DNA of 64,000 nt from positions 3,162,001 through 3,226,000 of the forward strand of contig NZ_CP047393.1 of NCBI RefSeq assembly GCF_009858175.1, written 5' to 3'. Both the position numbers and the translations under genes were made by a program. A model generated the notes under the pieces. It was given only the letters and a program-made list of their open reading frames with translations, was not told where the DNA came from and did no database searches. The stretch's first letter is position 1, and each line of letters begins with the position of its first letter. Below, in pieces: positions 53,987 through 63,346 of this stretch. The DNA is from Pontibacillus sp. HMF3514 (GTDB taxonomy: Bacteria > Bacillota > Bacilli > Bacillales > BH030062).

Positions 53987-55531
53987 TTATTGATTTTTCT
54001 TAATCAGTGATTCACCTGTCATTTCTGCAGGTTGCTCAATGTTTAATAAATCTAGTAGTGTTGGTGAAAGGTCACCTAAAATACCGCCATCACGAAGCTC
54101 GACGCCTTCCTTCGTTACGATAACAGGCACAGGGTTCGTCGTATGAGCCGTTTGTGGTTTTCCTTCATCTGTGATCATGACATCCGCATTACCATGGTCT
54201 GCTGTGATGATCGCATGACCACCTTTTTCGGAAATTTTGTCGATGATTTTGCCTAAGCATTCATCAACGGCTTCAATCGCTTTGATTGTCGGTTCCATCA
54301 TTCCACTGTGGCCAACCATATCCGGGTTAGCGAAGTTTAGAATGATCGCGTTGTGCTTCTCTGCATCTAATTCACCTAAAAGAGCATCCGTTACTTCATA
54401 CACACTCATTTCTGGCTGCAAGTCATAAGTTGCTACTTTTGGAGAATCAATTAAAATGCGCTCTTCGCCTTTGAATTCTGCTTCACGTCCACCGCTCATA
54501 AAGAATGTAACGTGTGGATATTTTTCAGTTTCCGCAATGCGAAGTTGTTTCATATTGTTTTGCTCTAAAACTTCTCCGACTGTGTTATCCAAGTTAACAG
54601 GCTTGTAAGCTACATAGCCATTAACCGTTTCACTGAAGTTCGTAAGCATAACAAAGTGAAGGTTTTTCGGTGCCTTCTCCCCACGATCAAATTCGCGGAA
54701 ATCATCGTTTGCAAACGTACGGGAAATTTGGATCGCACGGTCTGGACGGAAGTTATAGAAAATAATCGCGTCTTCGTCTTCAACAGTAGCGCGAGGCTCA
54801 CCGTTTTCATCTGTTAAAACAGATGGAAGAACGAATTCGTCGTAAATATCATTCGCATAGTTATCATCAACGACTTCAAGTGGGTCCTGATAGCTAGGGC
54901 CTTCACCATAAACCATAGCACGGTATGCCTTTTCAACACGATCCCAGCGTTTGTCGCGGTCCATGGAATAATAGCGGCCTGATAATGTAGCAAGTTCCCC
55001 TACACCTAGCTCATCCATTTTATCCTGAAGGGCTTTGATATACTTTTTCGCTGACTTTTGACCAACGTCACGGCCATCTAAGAAACCATGAACATATACC
55101 TTCTCAAGACCACGTTTAGCAGCCATTTCAAGAAGCGCATATAAGTGTTCAATATGACTGTGAATACCACCGTCAGACAAAAGACCAAATAAGTGTAATG
55201 CTTTGTTGTTCTTTTTCGCATGTTCCATTGCATCAATGAAGGTATCTTTTTCGAAAAAGTCTCCCTCGCGAATGGACATGTTCACACGAGTCAAGCTCTG
55301 GTACACAATGCGACCAGCACCGATGTTTAAGTGACCAACCTCAGAGTTCCCCATTTGACCTTCTGGAAGACCAACAGCTTCTCCTTTTGCAGTTAGCTGT
55401 GAATGAGGATACTGATTCCAAAAGCGGTCAAAATTCGGCGTGTTTGCTTGCTTTACGGCATTTCCAATCTCATTATCCTCTAGACCAAAACCATCTAGGA
55501 TAATTAACGCAGCTAAACGGTTGTCACTCAT
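53987..55531 (-). CDS. gpmI: 2,3-bisphosphoglycerate-independent phosphoglycerate mutase
   Basis: Interconverts 3- and 2-phosphoglycerate with two Mn(II) ions. 514 aa, alkaline-phosphatase fold: LIILDGFGL (metal Asp), the phospho-Ser in [37 protein letters not shown], and the C-terminal [10 protein letters not shown] and [12 protein letters not shown] overlaps the tpiA stop by 4 bases (translational coupling). Confidence 0.98.
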   Translation of the reverse strand: MSDNRLAALIILDGFGLEDNEIGNAVKQANTPNFDRFWNQYPHSQLTAKGEAVGLPEGQMGNSEVGHLNIGAGRIVYQSLTRVNMSIREGDFFEKDTFIDAMEHAKKNNKALHLFGLLSDGGIHSHIEHLYALLEMAAKRGLEKVYVHGFLDGRDVGQKSAKKYIKALQDKMDELGVGELATLSGRYYSMDRDKRWDRVEKAYRAMVYGEGPSYQDPLEVVDDNYANDIYDEFVLPSVLTDENGEPRATVEDEDAIIFYNFRPDRAIQISRTFANDDFREFDRGEKAPKNLHFVMLTNFSETVNGYVAYKPVNLDNTVGEVLEQNNMKQLRIAETEKYPHVTFFMSGGREAEFKGEERILIDSPKVATYDLQPEMSVYEVTDALLGELDAEKHNAIILNFANPDMVGHSGMMEPTIKAIEAVDECLGKIIDKISEKGGHAIITADHGNADVMITDEGKPQTAHTTNPVPVIVTKEGVELRDGGILGDLSPTLLDLLNIEQPAEMTGESLIKKNQ

Positions 55532-56286
55532 TTTGTACCTGCCTCCACTAACGCTAAGAAAGAGTCAGTTTTTAAGCTTGCACCGCCTACTAGCGCGCCA
55601 TCAATGTCGGACTGACCTAACATTTCATCAACGTTCGCAGGCTTCACGCTACCACCGTACTGGATGCGAACAGCTTGAGCTGCTTCATCACCAGCAAATG
55701 CTTTTACAACGTTACGAATGTGCGTGCACATTGCATTGGCATCTTCTGCTGTAGCTGTTTTACCTGTGCCGATTGCCCAGATAGGCTCGTAAGCAATAAT
55801 TACGTCTTGAACCTGTTCGTTTGTTAAGTCTTTAAGAGCTTTTTTAACCTGGTCTTCAACGATTGTTTCAGCCTGGTTGTTTTCACGTTGCTCATCAGAC
55901 TCACCAACACAAACAATTGGTACAAGATTGTGTTTGAAAGCTGCATGTACTTTTTGGTTAACAGACTCATCTGTTTCGCCAAAAAGCTCACGACGTTCAG
56001 AGTGTCCTAGAACAACGTACTCAACGCCGATGTCTTTTAACATTTCAGGGCTAACTTCGCCTGTGAATGCGCCGCTTTCTTCAGCGTGCATGTTTTGAGC
56101 ACCGACTTTTAAGTCAGTACCTTCTGCTCTTTGAACAAGTGCATGAAGGTGAGTGAAAGGTGCTACCACTACGGATTCTACCTTGTCACTTGATGGAACT
56201 GATTCTTTTACATCTTCAACGAATTGCTCCGCTTCACCTAAAAGCTTATTCATTTTCCAGTTACCTGCAATCACTTTTTTACGCAT
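55528..56286 (-). CDS. tpiA: Triosephosphate isomerase
   Basis: DHAP/G3P isomerase, 252 aa. AGNWKMNK (Lys), [16 protein letters not shown] (His95-type), [15 protein letters not shown] (catalytic Glu and loop 6), YGGSVKPAN and GALVGGASL phosphate loops. AAAGGAG before the ATG; 15 bases after pgk. Confidence 0.98.
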   Translation of the reverse strand: MRKKVIAGNWKMNKLLGEAEQFVEDVKESVPSSDKVESVVVAPFTHLHALVQRAEGTDLKVGAQNMHAEESGAFTGEVSPEMLKDIGVEYVVLGHSERRELFGETDESVNQKVHAAFKHNLVPIVCVGESDEQRENNQAETIVEDQVKKALKDLTNEQVQDVIIAYEPIWAIGTGKTATAEDANAMCTHIRNVVKAFAGDEAAQAVRIQYGGSVKPANVDEMLGQSDIDGALVGGASLKTDSFLALVEAGTK

Positions 56287-56301
56287 AGATGTCTCGCTCC
56301 T

Positions 56302-57492
56302 TTACTTGTCGTTTAGGGCTACAACGCCTGGAAGATCTTTACCTTCCATGAATTCTAATGACGCACCGCCACCTGTGGAAATGTGGTCCATTTGGTCAGC
56401 ATAACCGAATTTTTCAACTGCTGCTGCAGAGTCGCCTCCGCCAATCACAGTATAGCCTTTTGTTTGGCCAAGAGCTTCAGCTACACCTTTCGTTCCTTTG
56501 GCGAATGTTTCAAGTTCAAACACACCCATTGGACCGTTCCAGATAACAAGCTTGGAATCCTTTACGATGTCAGCATACTTTTCAATCGTTTTCGGTCCGA
56601 TATCCATTGCTTCCCAATCAGCTGGGATGCTATCGATATCTACAATTTGAGTGTTTGCATCGTCTGAGAAGTCGTCTCCTACCACTACATCTAATGGCAT
56701 GTGGAATTGAACGCCTTTCTCTTCTGCTTTTTTCATATATTCTCTCGCTACATCAATCTTGTCTTCTTCTAAAAGAGACTTTCCGATTTCATAGCCTTGT
56801 GCTTTTACGAATGTGTAAGCTAGGCCACCACCAATGATGAGGTGATCGACTTTATCAATTAGATTATCGATAACGCCGATTTTGTCCTTAACCTTCGCTC
56901 CGCCAATAATGGCTGTGAATGGGCGTTCAGGATCTTTTAAGGCCTTCCCAAGTACACGTAGTTCTTTTTCCATCAAGTGTCCTGCTACTGCTGGGATATG
57001 ATGTGCAATGCCTTCAGTAGATGCATGCGCACGGTGAGCTGCACCAAATGCGTCATTCACATATACATCAGCTAAGTTTGCAAATTCCTTCGCAAGGTCT
57101 GCATCGTTTTTCTCTTCGCCAGCATAGAAACGTACGTTTTCTAGAAGTAGAATTTCACCTTCACCTAGGTCGGATAGGGCTTTATTTACTTCAGGACCGT
57201 ATGCTTCATCTGTTTTGGTTACTTCTTGTTGAAGTAGGTCGCTTAAACGTTTCGCAACTGGATCTAGACGAAGCTCTTCAACAACTTCACCTTTTGGACG
57301 GCCTAAGTGGCTCGCAAGGATAACTTTAGCACCTTTGTGAGCAAGGTACTGGATGGTTGGCAAAGCAGCGCGAATTCTTGTGTCATCCGTTACTTCACCT
57401 TCTGACATAGGTACGTTGAAATCAACGCGACAGAAAACCGTTTTTCCATTAACATCGATGTCTTGAATGGTTTTTTTCTCATTTACGTTCAT
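56302..57492 (-). CDS. pgk: Phosphoglycerate kinase
   Basis: 1,3-BPG + ADP to 3-PG + ATP. 396 aa. [72 protein letters not shown] and [13 protein letters not shown] are the standard loops. GGAGG precedes the ATG. A 320-base gap with a stable hairpin separates it from gap, so the two may be expressed at different levels. Confidence 0.98.
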   Translation of the reverse strand: MNVNEKKTIQDIDVNGKTVFCRVDFNVPMSEGEVTDDTRIRAALPTIQYLAHKGAKVILASHLGRPKGEVVEELRLDPVAKRLSDLLQQEVTKTDEAYGPEVNKALSDLGEGEILLLENVRFYAGEEKNDADLAKEFANLADVYVNDAFGAAHRAHASTEGIAHHIPAVAGHLMEKELRVLGKALKDPERPFTAIIGGAKVKDKIGVIDNLIDKVDHLIIGGGLAYTFVKAQGYEIGKSLLEEDKIDVAREYMKKAEEKGVQFHMPLDVVVGDDFSDDANTQIVDIDSIPADWEAMDIGPKTIEKYADIVKDSKLVIWNGPMGVFELETFAKGTKGVAEALGQTKGYTVIGGGDSAAAVEKFGYADQMDHISTGGGASLEFMEGKDLPGVVALNDK

Positions 57493-57504
57493 GGGATGGA
57501 CCTC

Positions 57505-57542
57505 CTTTGTTCAATGTCTAGCTCTGGCACCAGCTACTTAGA
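57505..57542. repeat. Fragment of the family II tail
   Basis: Reverse strand GCTGGTGCCAGAGCTAGACA resembles the family II end GCGCTGGAGCTAGACAT; a similar 15-mer lies at 1575-1590, just before metG. The structured body is missing in both places. Confidence 0.45.
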
Positions 57543-57706
57543 TGCATGGGCTATTGGGTTAATCCTCGCCCCTGTATGTACGTTCCCTCTTAGAAGTTTG
57601 GGACAAACGTGTTCTATTGTTTGTGATGAAGAAACGATCTATCTATACTAGCCTTTTGGTAAAAATATGGTGTAATTCCATTCTTTACAGTCGCTTTTCA
57701 TACAAA

Positions 57707-57748
57707 CATCGCAAAGGAGGAGGCTAGTCTCCCCCACGCTTTGCGATG
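57707..57748 (-). terminator. Hairpin between gap and pgk (partial terminator or processing site)
   Basis: CATCGCAAAG.G.GGGGGA / CCTCC.CCTTTGCGATG, a long stem with a short loop, followed by TTTGTATG. In B. subtilis, much gapA mRNA ends before pgk; a like role here is inference. Confidence 0.7.
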
Positions 57749-57814
57749 AACACCTATACATATATACGGTTAACAGGGGTTATTTTCCTTCCGTTGGGAA
57801 GATAAAACTTTATC

Positions 57815-58822
57815 TTATAGTCCTTTGCTATTAAGGTAAACAGCTAGGTCTACACAACGGTTGGAGTAACCTGTTTCGTTGTCATACCAAGAAACAATCT
57901 TAACCATGTTGTCTTCCATAACAAGTGTAGAAGCAGCATCGATTGTAGAAGAAGCAGTGTCACCATTGTAGTCGCTTGATACAAGCTCTTCTTCGCTGTA
58001 ACCAAGGATACCTTTAAGTTCACCTTCAGCTGCTTCTTTAAGAGCTGCGTTTACGTCTTCTGCAGAAACGTTAGCGTCAAGCTCAGCTACAAGGTCTACT
58101 AGAGAAACGTTCTTAGTAGGAACACGCATAGCCATACCAGAAAGCTTACCTTCAAGCTCAGGAAGTACTTTCGCTACAGCTTGTGCTGCACCTGTCGTTG
58201 TTGGAATGATGTTTTCAGCTGCTGCACGCGCACGACGGTAGTCCTTGTGAGGTAGGTCAAGGATTTGCTGGTCATTCGTGTAAGAGTGAACAGTTGTCAT
58301 CATACCGCGCTTAAGACCGAATTTATCGTTAAGAACCTTAGCATATGGAGCTAAGCAGTTTGTTGTACAAGATGCGTTAGAGATAACGTGGTGGCTATCT
58401 TTGTCGTAGCTGTCTTCGTTAACACCCATAACAACTGTTAGGTCTTCGCCTTTAGCAGGAGCAGAGATGATAACTTTCTTCGCACCAGCATCAAGGTGTT
58501 TCTTCGCATCGTCACGTTGAGTGAAACGACCAGTAGATTCGATTACGATATCTACACCAAGATCGCCCCAACCTAAGTTTGCAGGGTCACGCTCAGAAAG
58601 TACTTTAAGTTCTTTTCCACCGATTACAAGGTTGTCACCATTTACAGTAACTTCTTCTTCGAATTTACCATGCACAGTGTCATATTGAAGTAGGTGTGCA
58701 AGCATGTTTGCATCTGTTAAATCGTTTACTGCAACTACTTCTACTTCTTCGTTTTTCCAAGCTGCGCGGAATACGTTACGTCCAATACGTCCGAAACCGT
58801 TAATACCAATTCTGATTGCCAT
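57815..58822 (-). CDS. gap: Glyceraldehyde-3-phosphate dehydrogenase, glycolytic
   Basis: NAD-dependent G3P oxidation. 335 aa. IGINGFGRIGRNVFRAAW, the catalytic Cys in SNASCTTNCLAPYAKVL, and WYDNETGYSNRCVDLA. Its place directly after cggR marks it as the glycolytic GapA rather than gluconeogenic GapB. 41 bases after cggR; AAGGAGGA before the ATG. Codon use looks biased to preferred codons, as for a highly expressed gene. Confidence 0.98.
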   Translation of the reverse strand: MAIRIGINGFGRIGRNVFRAAWKNEEVEVVAVNDLTDANMLAHLLQYDTVHGKFEEEVTVNGDNLVIGGKELKVLSERDPANLGWGDLGVDIVIESTGRFTQRDDAKKHLDAGAKKVIISAPAKGEDLTVVMGVNEDSYDKDSHHVISNASCTTNCLAPYAKVLNDKFGLKRGMMTTVHSYTNDQQILDLPHKDYRRARAAAENIIPTTTGAAQAVAKVLPELEGKLSGMAMRVPTKNVSLVDLVAELDANVSAEDVNAALKEAAEGELKGILGYSEEELVSSDYNGDTASSTIDAASTLVMEDNMVKIVSWYDNETGYSNRCVDLAVYLNSKGL

Positions 58823-58863
58823 GAAAAATTCCTCCTTAAGGTATCTATCCTTAATGTTTTTAT

Positions 58864-59892
58864 CTAAAGGGAAATACCCTTTATTAACTCTCTTGCTGCA
58901 CCCTCATCGGTAATGAGTACATTGGATTGTCCCTGTTTAAAGTAGGAGTCAATCGCTTCAGCTTTTGATTTGCCACCGGCCACAGCCATAACACAATTAG
59001 TATGGTTTAAGTCTTCCAATTGGATTCCTACTGTGCGCACTTTGTGGACAATTTCTCCTTCTTTATTAAAGTAATACCCGAAAGCTTCACCAACAGCATC
59101 TCCTTCTTGAATAGTTTTCATAACGGATTGAGGCGTCTTTCTTCTTTCAGCCATGGTCATGGCATCCCCAATTCCGTGTACGATCAGATCTGAGCTACGA
59201 ATCAACTCTAGTACTTCACGTACAGAAGGCTCACCGATGATGGTGTGATAGGATTCTTCGCTAAGCGGATCAGGAACATACAACAAACGATATTTCCCAT
59301 TTGCTTTTTTCGCCATTTCAGCACAAATGGTATTAGCTTGCTTTTCCACTTGTTCTCCTAATCCGCCTCGGGCTGGGACAAACAAGCAATTTTGTGCTTG
59401 TTCTAGAGGGGTCATCATTTCAGCTACTGCTGCGACTGTACCGCCTCCGGTTACGGCTACCGTGTTATTCGGTCTTAAAACTTCTTTCATATACCGAACA
59501 CATGCCTTGCCCATTTCCTCTTTTACCCATGAGAGTTCATCGCTATTCCCTGGAACGACGACTACATGATTTAAATTCAACTTTTTCTTCACTTGATTTT
59601 CTAAATCAGAGATCCCCTTTAGCTCATTCATAAATTCTTCGAGCTGCAAGAGAACTTGTCTGCCTTCTGTTGTGAGGTGCATGCCTCTTGTTGTAATCTC
59701 AATCAGGCTTTGCTCCTGAAGAAAATCAATCTCAGATCGAACCGTACGTTCAGCCATGGCCAGATTATCAGCAAGACTGCGACGTCCAATCGGTTCCATT
59801 TGTCGAATGATCTGTAGAATCTCATATCGACGCTGCATAATATCCAGCAAATCGGGGAATAGTTTACTCTGTAAGTCAATTAACGCCCTCAT
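58864..59892 (-). CDS. cggR: Central glycolytic genes regulator
   Basis: SorC/DeoR-type repressor sensing fructose-1,6-bisphosphate. 342 aa. N-terminal DNA-binding part (KLFPDLLDIMQRRYEIL, EPIGRRSLADNLAMAERTVRSEI) and C-terminal sugar-binding domain (VAVTGGGTVAAVAEMM, VPARGGLGEQVEKQA). Start at ATG 59892, 6 bases after AAAGGAGC; the longer open frame to 59964 crosses the operator and is rejected. Confidence 0.96.
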   Translation of the reverse strand: MRALIDLQSKLFPDLLDIMQRRYEILQIIRQMEPIGRRSLADNLAMAERTVRSEIDFLQEQSLIEITTRGMHLTTEGRQVLLQLEEFMNELKGISDLENQVKKKLNLNHVVVVPGNSDELSWVKEEMGKACVRYMKEVLRPNNTVAVTGGGTVAAVAEMMTPLEQAQNCLFVPARGGLGEQVEKQANTICAEMAKKANGKYRLLYVPDPLSEESYHTIIGEPSVREVLELIRSSDLIVHGIGDAMTMAERRKTPQSVMKTIQEGDAVGEAFGYYFNKEGEIVHKVRTVGIQLEDLNHTNCVMAVAGGKSKAEAIDSYFKQGQSNVLITDEGAARELIKGISL

Positions 59893-59928
59893 GGAAAAGC
59901 TCCTTTGCTGTATGTAAGCTTCAGCGGG

Positions 59929-60031
59929 GGCTTTTTTGTCCCGCCGTGACGTATTGTGTCCCACTCAGGGCAAAAAAATACAATAAGCTTACGTACACGT
60001 TTATTGTATCAGTCTGAAAACCCCCGTGCAA
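59929..60031 (-). promoter_or_regulatory. Promoter and CggR operator of the glycolytic operon
   Basis: TTGCAC (60031-60026) and TACAAT (60008-60003) are 17 bases apart. Downstream, TGGGACACAATACGTCACGG followed by CGGGAC (59964-59933) matches the tandem GGGACN6TGTC-type CggR site known from B. subtilis. Confidence 0.85.
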
Positions 60032-60050
60032 CAAAGAAGAAGCGCTATTT

Positions 60051-60287
60051 TTATTGTAAACGCTTCATCACCTTTGTCGGGTCGATTTGGCCATAATCAA
60101 TTTCTTCTCCATCGATTTCGACCACAGGAATCATAAGCTGATACTTCTCCAAGAGATCATCATCTTTATAGATATCTTTTTCCCGTATAACCACATCATA
60201 ATTATGTAAAATTGTTTCCAGTAAGATCTTTGCATCATCGCATAGTGAGCATTTTTCTTTTGTATATAAAATAAGTTCTTTAGTCAC
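60051..60287 (-). CDS. Glutaredoxin-like protein, 78 aa
   Basis: Thioredoxin fold with LILYTKEKCSLCDDAKILLE (CxxC: CSLC) and IPVVEIDGEEIDYG (cis-Pro). Small, cytoplasmic. It overlaps the rpoN stop by 4 bases (translationally coupled). Target protein unknown. Confidence 0.85.
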   Translation of the reverse strand: MTKELILYTKEKCSLCDDAKILLETILHNYDVVIREKDIYKDDDLLEKYQLMIPVVEIDGEEIDYGQIDPTKVMKRLQ

Positions 60288-61561
60288 GTTGTTAGACTTC
60301 CTTTCTTTTTCCGTTTAGATGAGGAAGGAATGTGAAGTGCTTCTCGATATTTTGCCACAGTTCTTCTCGAAATGTAAATGCCAAACTCCCGATGAAGACG
60401 ATCACTGAGGGCTTGATCTGAATACGGTTTCTCTTGATCTTCTGTTTGTACGGTTTCTTTTATGAGTTGTTTAATGGATTGAGAGGATGTTTCCTCTCCC
60501 CCTTTTGCTTGTAACCCTGTTTGGAAAAAGGCTTTTAACGATACAATTCCTTGCGGCGTTTGAACGAATTTATTTTTTACAGCCCGGCTTACAGTAGATA
60601 CGTGAATATTTGTTTCCTCAGCTATTTCACGCATACGTAAGGGACGCATGGCAGGATATCCTTTTTCAAAAAATGGAGACTGTCGATTCACGATTTGCTC
60701 AAGCACTTTTGAAAAGTTGATTGTTCTTTTTAGAATTGCGGTTTGGATACACTGAGCGTGTTGATATTTTTCATGAATATACTCTTTTGCTTGAGTATCA
60801 TGGGTCGTTAGATTTAAAAGTGACTCTTCAATAGAAATAGAAGGTTGATTAAATGGAGATAACTCAAACCTCCACTGTCCAGCTTCTTTATAGATTTTTG
60901 CATCCGGAACGATATAATCTTGTTTAACTGGCGCTACTTGGAGTGCAGGTCTAGGATGGCAAGACTGAATGAGTGATATTGCATGTTCAGCTTCCTGAAT
61001 TGTACACTCATATTTTGCAGAGATAGCGTCCAGGTTTTGCTCTGCTACATCTTGAAGGTCCTCCTGGATGATTTGGGTGATGTACTGTGGTGCGTTTTGG
61101 CGTTGGAGTTGTAATGCAATGCATTCCTGAAGCGTGCGTGCTCCAATACCTGCTGGTTCAAGAGATTGGAGGATTTCTAGTGCTTTATTAGCCTGCTCTT
61201 CATGGATATTACAAGCCACCTGCCACTCTTGTAGTGAAAGGTCTAAGTATCCGTCATCGTTAGTGGAATCGATCCCATACTCCACGGCTGCCTTAAGATT
61301 TGAAGGTATAGATATATGAAGTAACTGATCATGTAAATATTGATGGACTGAACGCTCATTACGATGTAGCTCGGGTTGTATAGCGCCCGAAGCAAATGAT
61401 GTATCCTGTGGTTTGATATGAATTAGGGGATTATCGCTTACTTGATCCTCTAAAAATTGATTAAGTTCAATACCATTGTAGGTCAACATCTCAATTGCTT
61501 GACTCATCTTCTGTGTCATTTTCCATGTAAGCTTTTGTTCCTGAGTCAGTTGTTGATTCAT
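60284..61561 (-). CDS. rpoN: RNA polymerase sigma-54 factor (SigL)
   Basis: 425 aa. Gln/Leu-rich region I that binds activators (LTQEQKLTWKMTQKMSQAIEML), core-binding region with repeated Q-rich helices, HTH (IAEETNIHVSTVSRAVKNK), and the RpoN box SRRTVAKYREAL (about 402-413) that reads the -24 element. In Bacillus, SigL drives levanase, branched-chain amino acid and arginine catabolism genes with NtrC-type activators; none is in this window. Same position beside cggR as in B. subtilis. Confidence 0.96.
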   Translation of the reverse strand: MNQQLTQEQKLTWKMTQKMSQAIEMLTYNGIELNQFLEDQVSDNPLIHIKPQDTSFASGAIQPELHRNERSVHQYLHDQLLHISIPSNLKAAVEYGIDSTNDDGYLDLSLQEWQVACNIHEEQANKALEILQSLEPAGIGARTLQECIALQLQRQNAPQYITQIIQEDLQDVAEQNLDAISAKYECTIQEAEHAISLIQSCHPRPALQVAPVKQDYIVPDAKIYKEAGQWRFELSPFNQPSISIEESLLNLTTHDTQAKEYIHEKYQHAQCIQTAILKRTINFSKVLEQIVNRQSPFFEKGYPAMRPLRMREIAEETNIHVSTVSRAVKNKFVQTPQGIVSLKAFFQTGLQAKGGEETSSQSIKQLIKETVQTEDQEKPYSDQALSDRLHREFGIYISRRTVAKYREALHIPSSSKRKKKGSLTT

Positions 61562-61635
61562 CGCTGAGCCCTCCGTTCGTAAGCGGTTACATACTATTAT
61601 AGCAAAAAACAGCGACCTAGTGGAGGGTCAGAGAT

Positions 61636-61679
61636 ATAAAAAGCCCCTTGAATTCTATTAGAAATTCAAGAGGCTTATT
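61636..61679 (-). terminator. Terminator of tRNA-Arg
   Basis: AAGCCTCTTGAATTTCTA/TAGAATTCAAGGGGCTTTTT long stem directly after the tRNA. Confidence 0.85.
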
Positions 61680-61682
61680 GAG

Positions 61683-61758
61683 CGCGCCCGGAGGGATTCG
61701 AACCCCCGACTGACTTAGGACCGGAACCTAACGCTCTATCCTGCTGAGCTACGGGCGC
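61683..61758 (-). tRNA. tRNA-Arg (anticodon CCG)
   Basis: GCGCCCG acceptor pairs with CGGGCGC; D-arm TAGCTCAGCAGGAT, anticodon stem-loop TTAGG-TTCCGGT-CCTAA (CCG at 34-36), T-arm GGTTCGAATCC. The 3' CCA is not encoded. Reads CGG codons. Confidence 0.97.
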
Positions 61759-61772
61759 ATAAAGAAAGTGGC

Positions 61773-61910
61773 GGCTACCGGTTAGGGGCGTATGAACTGG
61801 ACTGAGCCGCAGTGCGATAAAGGAATCACGAAGAACGTAGTGATTCGATGTTGACTTATCGTGCGGAGGTGAGGGAAGTTCATACGCCCCTGGGAGCCAG
61901 AACTAGACTA
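61773..61910 (+). repeat. Structured intergenic repeat, family II, copy B
   Basis: Perfect 15-bp stem AGGGGCGTATGAACT (61784-61798)/AGTTCATACGCCCCT (61877-61891), with GGCT/AGCC outside. Conserved interior as copy A: GGACTGAGCC, GATAAAGGAA, GATGTTGACTTATCG, CGGAGG.GAGGGA. Lies between the tRNA-Arg and the next + gene. The rest of 61911-62079 has no gene. Confidence 0.85.
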
Positions 61911-62079
61911 GGCTCCACCTGGATAATAAATGTAAGTTGAAATTTTATTTATACGAATTATAAAGACAAGTTTTATTATATGATGCAACTGCTTAAAATT
62001 CAACCAATACTTCGCCTCTGAAACCTCTTGCATGAACGATTCCACTAAAGGAGATGCTAAATTATGAGGTGATTTTTTT

Positions 62080-62490
62080 ATGTCATTAGCTCTCTTATTA
62101 TGGACAGTTGCTATCTTTCTTACCGTACTACTTAGTTCGTACCTTATTTACCGTCAGCCTATCCCTACATTTAATGCATACTCATTTTATCCACCTGTGC
62201 ATTCTCCTGCGCTACGCAAAACGTATTTCACATTGAAAACGTACGGCTTTCTTCCTTATACAAGTGTGCAAGTGGGCCGTGTGACCGTTGATCTAGCCTT
62301 ATTAGATGTAAAGTTAGCTATATTATTTTACAGCCCTGAAGATTTACTTCACCCGGTGAAAAAGCGTAAACTAGAAAAGGAGAAGCGATATTTAATGAAG
62401 CATGGTTGGACAGTTTGGCAAGTTCGGGAGCGAGAATTGAATCGTCATTTCCACCAAACGATGCGTCAGATTGTTTCACTTCGAAAATAA
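62080..62490 (+). CDS. Membrane-anchored protein with a degenerate PD-(D/E)XK-like domain, 136 aa
   Basis: An N-terminal membrane helix (LALLLWTVAIFLTVLLSSYLIY) and a cytoplasmic part. SVQVGRVTVDLALLDVKLAILF and HGWTVWQVRERELNRH resemble the strand-Asp-strand and GW.V..V segments of DUF559/Vsr-type nuclease folds. The expected Glu after the second strand (IEvDG) is replaced by LFYS, so catalysis is doubtful. Function unknown. Upstream of clpP. Confidence 0.6.
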   Translation: MSLALLLWTVAIFLTVLLSSYLIYRQPIPTFNAYSFYPPVHSPALRKTYFTLKTYGFLPYTSVQVGRVTVDLALLDVKLAILFYSPEDLLHPVKKRKLEKEKRYLMKHGWTVWQVRERELNRHFHQTMRQIVSLRK

Positions 62491-62617
62491 TAACCATTTC
62501 TTATGTTTATAACGCATGAAACGGGGAAAAATTGAAAATATGCGCAGTCCCCGCTGCATATACTATAGAGGCAGTGAAGGTCATTCATTTACATAGTTTT
62601 AAGTCAGATGCCTTTTG

Positions 62618-62636
62618 TTTGACCTTCTCTGACCTT
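62618..62636 (+). promoter_or_regulatory. CtsR operator of clpP
   Basis: TTTGACCTTCTCTGACCTT, the reverse complement of the tandem heptad AAGGTCA-GAG-AAGGTCAAA recognised by CtsR. It lies between a TATACT-type -10 (about 62559) and the clpP ribosome-binding site. Confidence 0.85.
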
Positions 62637-62704
62637 GCATGTATGATAAACGTAGTTACTTAAAATTCATTCAGAAAAAGATGAATTTAAAGGAGGAGAA
62701 AAGT

Positions 62705-63292
62705 ATGAATTTAATACCTACAGTTATTGAACAAACAAACCGCGGTGAGCGTGCTTATGATATTTATTCACGCTTGTTAAAAGACCGTATTATTATGCTT
62801 GGAAGTGCAATCGATGATAACGTTGCGAACTCAATCGTAGCGCAGATGCTATTCCTAGCTGCAGAGGATCCGGATAAAGATATTTCTCTATACATCAACT
62901 CTCCAGGTGGTTCTATCACAGCTGGTATGGCGATCTACGATACAATGCAGTTCATCAAACCAAATGTATCTACAATCTGCACAGGTATGGCAGCTTCTAT
63001 GGGCTCATTCCTACTTGCAGCTGGTGAGCCAGGTAAGCGTTATGCTCTACCAAACAGTGAAGTAATGATTCACCAACCACTAGGCGGAGCTCAAGGTCAA
63101 GCAACAGACATCGATATTCATGCTAAGCGTATCCTTCGCATGCGTGAAAAGCTAAATAATATCCTTGCTGAGCGTACAGGTCAATCTATTGATGTGATCT
63201 CTCGCGACACAGACCGTGACAACTTCATGGAAGCTCACGAAGCGCTTGAGTATGGCTTGATCGATAAAGTAATGGAGAAAAAGCCTGAATAG
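62705..63292 (+). CDS. clpP: ATP-dependent Clp protease proteolytic subunit
   Basis: 195 aa serine peptidase that forms the tetradecameric barrel for ClpC/ClpX/ClpE. Catalytic Ser98 (TGMAASMGS), His123 (VMIHQPLGG) and Asp172 (DTDRDNF). Start at ATG 62705, after AAAGGAGGAG; the open frame back to 62639 crosses the CtsR region. Under CtsR control. It would also degrade tagged products of ssrA with ClpX. Confidence 0.98.
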   Translation: MNLIPTVIEQTNRGERAYDIYSRLLKDRIIMLGSAIDDNVANSIVAQMLFLAAEDPDKDISLYINSPGGSITAGMAIYDTMQFIKPNVSTICTGMAASMGSFLLAAGEPGKRYALPNSEVMIHQPLGGAQGQATDIDIHAKRILRMREKLNNILAERTGQSIDVISRDTDRDNFMEAHEALEYGLIDKVMEKKPE

Positions 63293-63311
63293 TAATTTAA
63301 AAATAATAGTA

Positions 63312-63344
63312 AAGGCTGTCGAGTTACCGACAGCCTTTTTTTAT
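63312..63344. terminator. Terminator of clpP
   Basis: AAAGGCTGTCG/CGACAGCCTTTTTTT, 6-base loop; lies between convergent stops at 63292 and 63347. Confidence 0.88.
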
Positions 63345-63346
63345 TC

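Noticed and set aside
59893-59964. Upstream extension of cggR
   Set aside because: It would translate the CggR operator; the internal ATG has a good ribosome-binding site and matches the family start.
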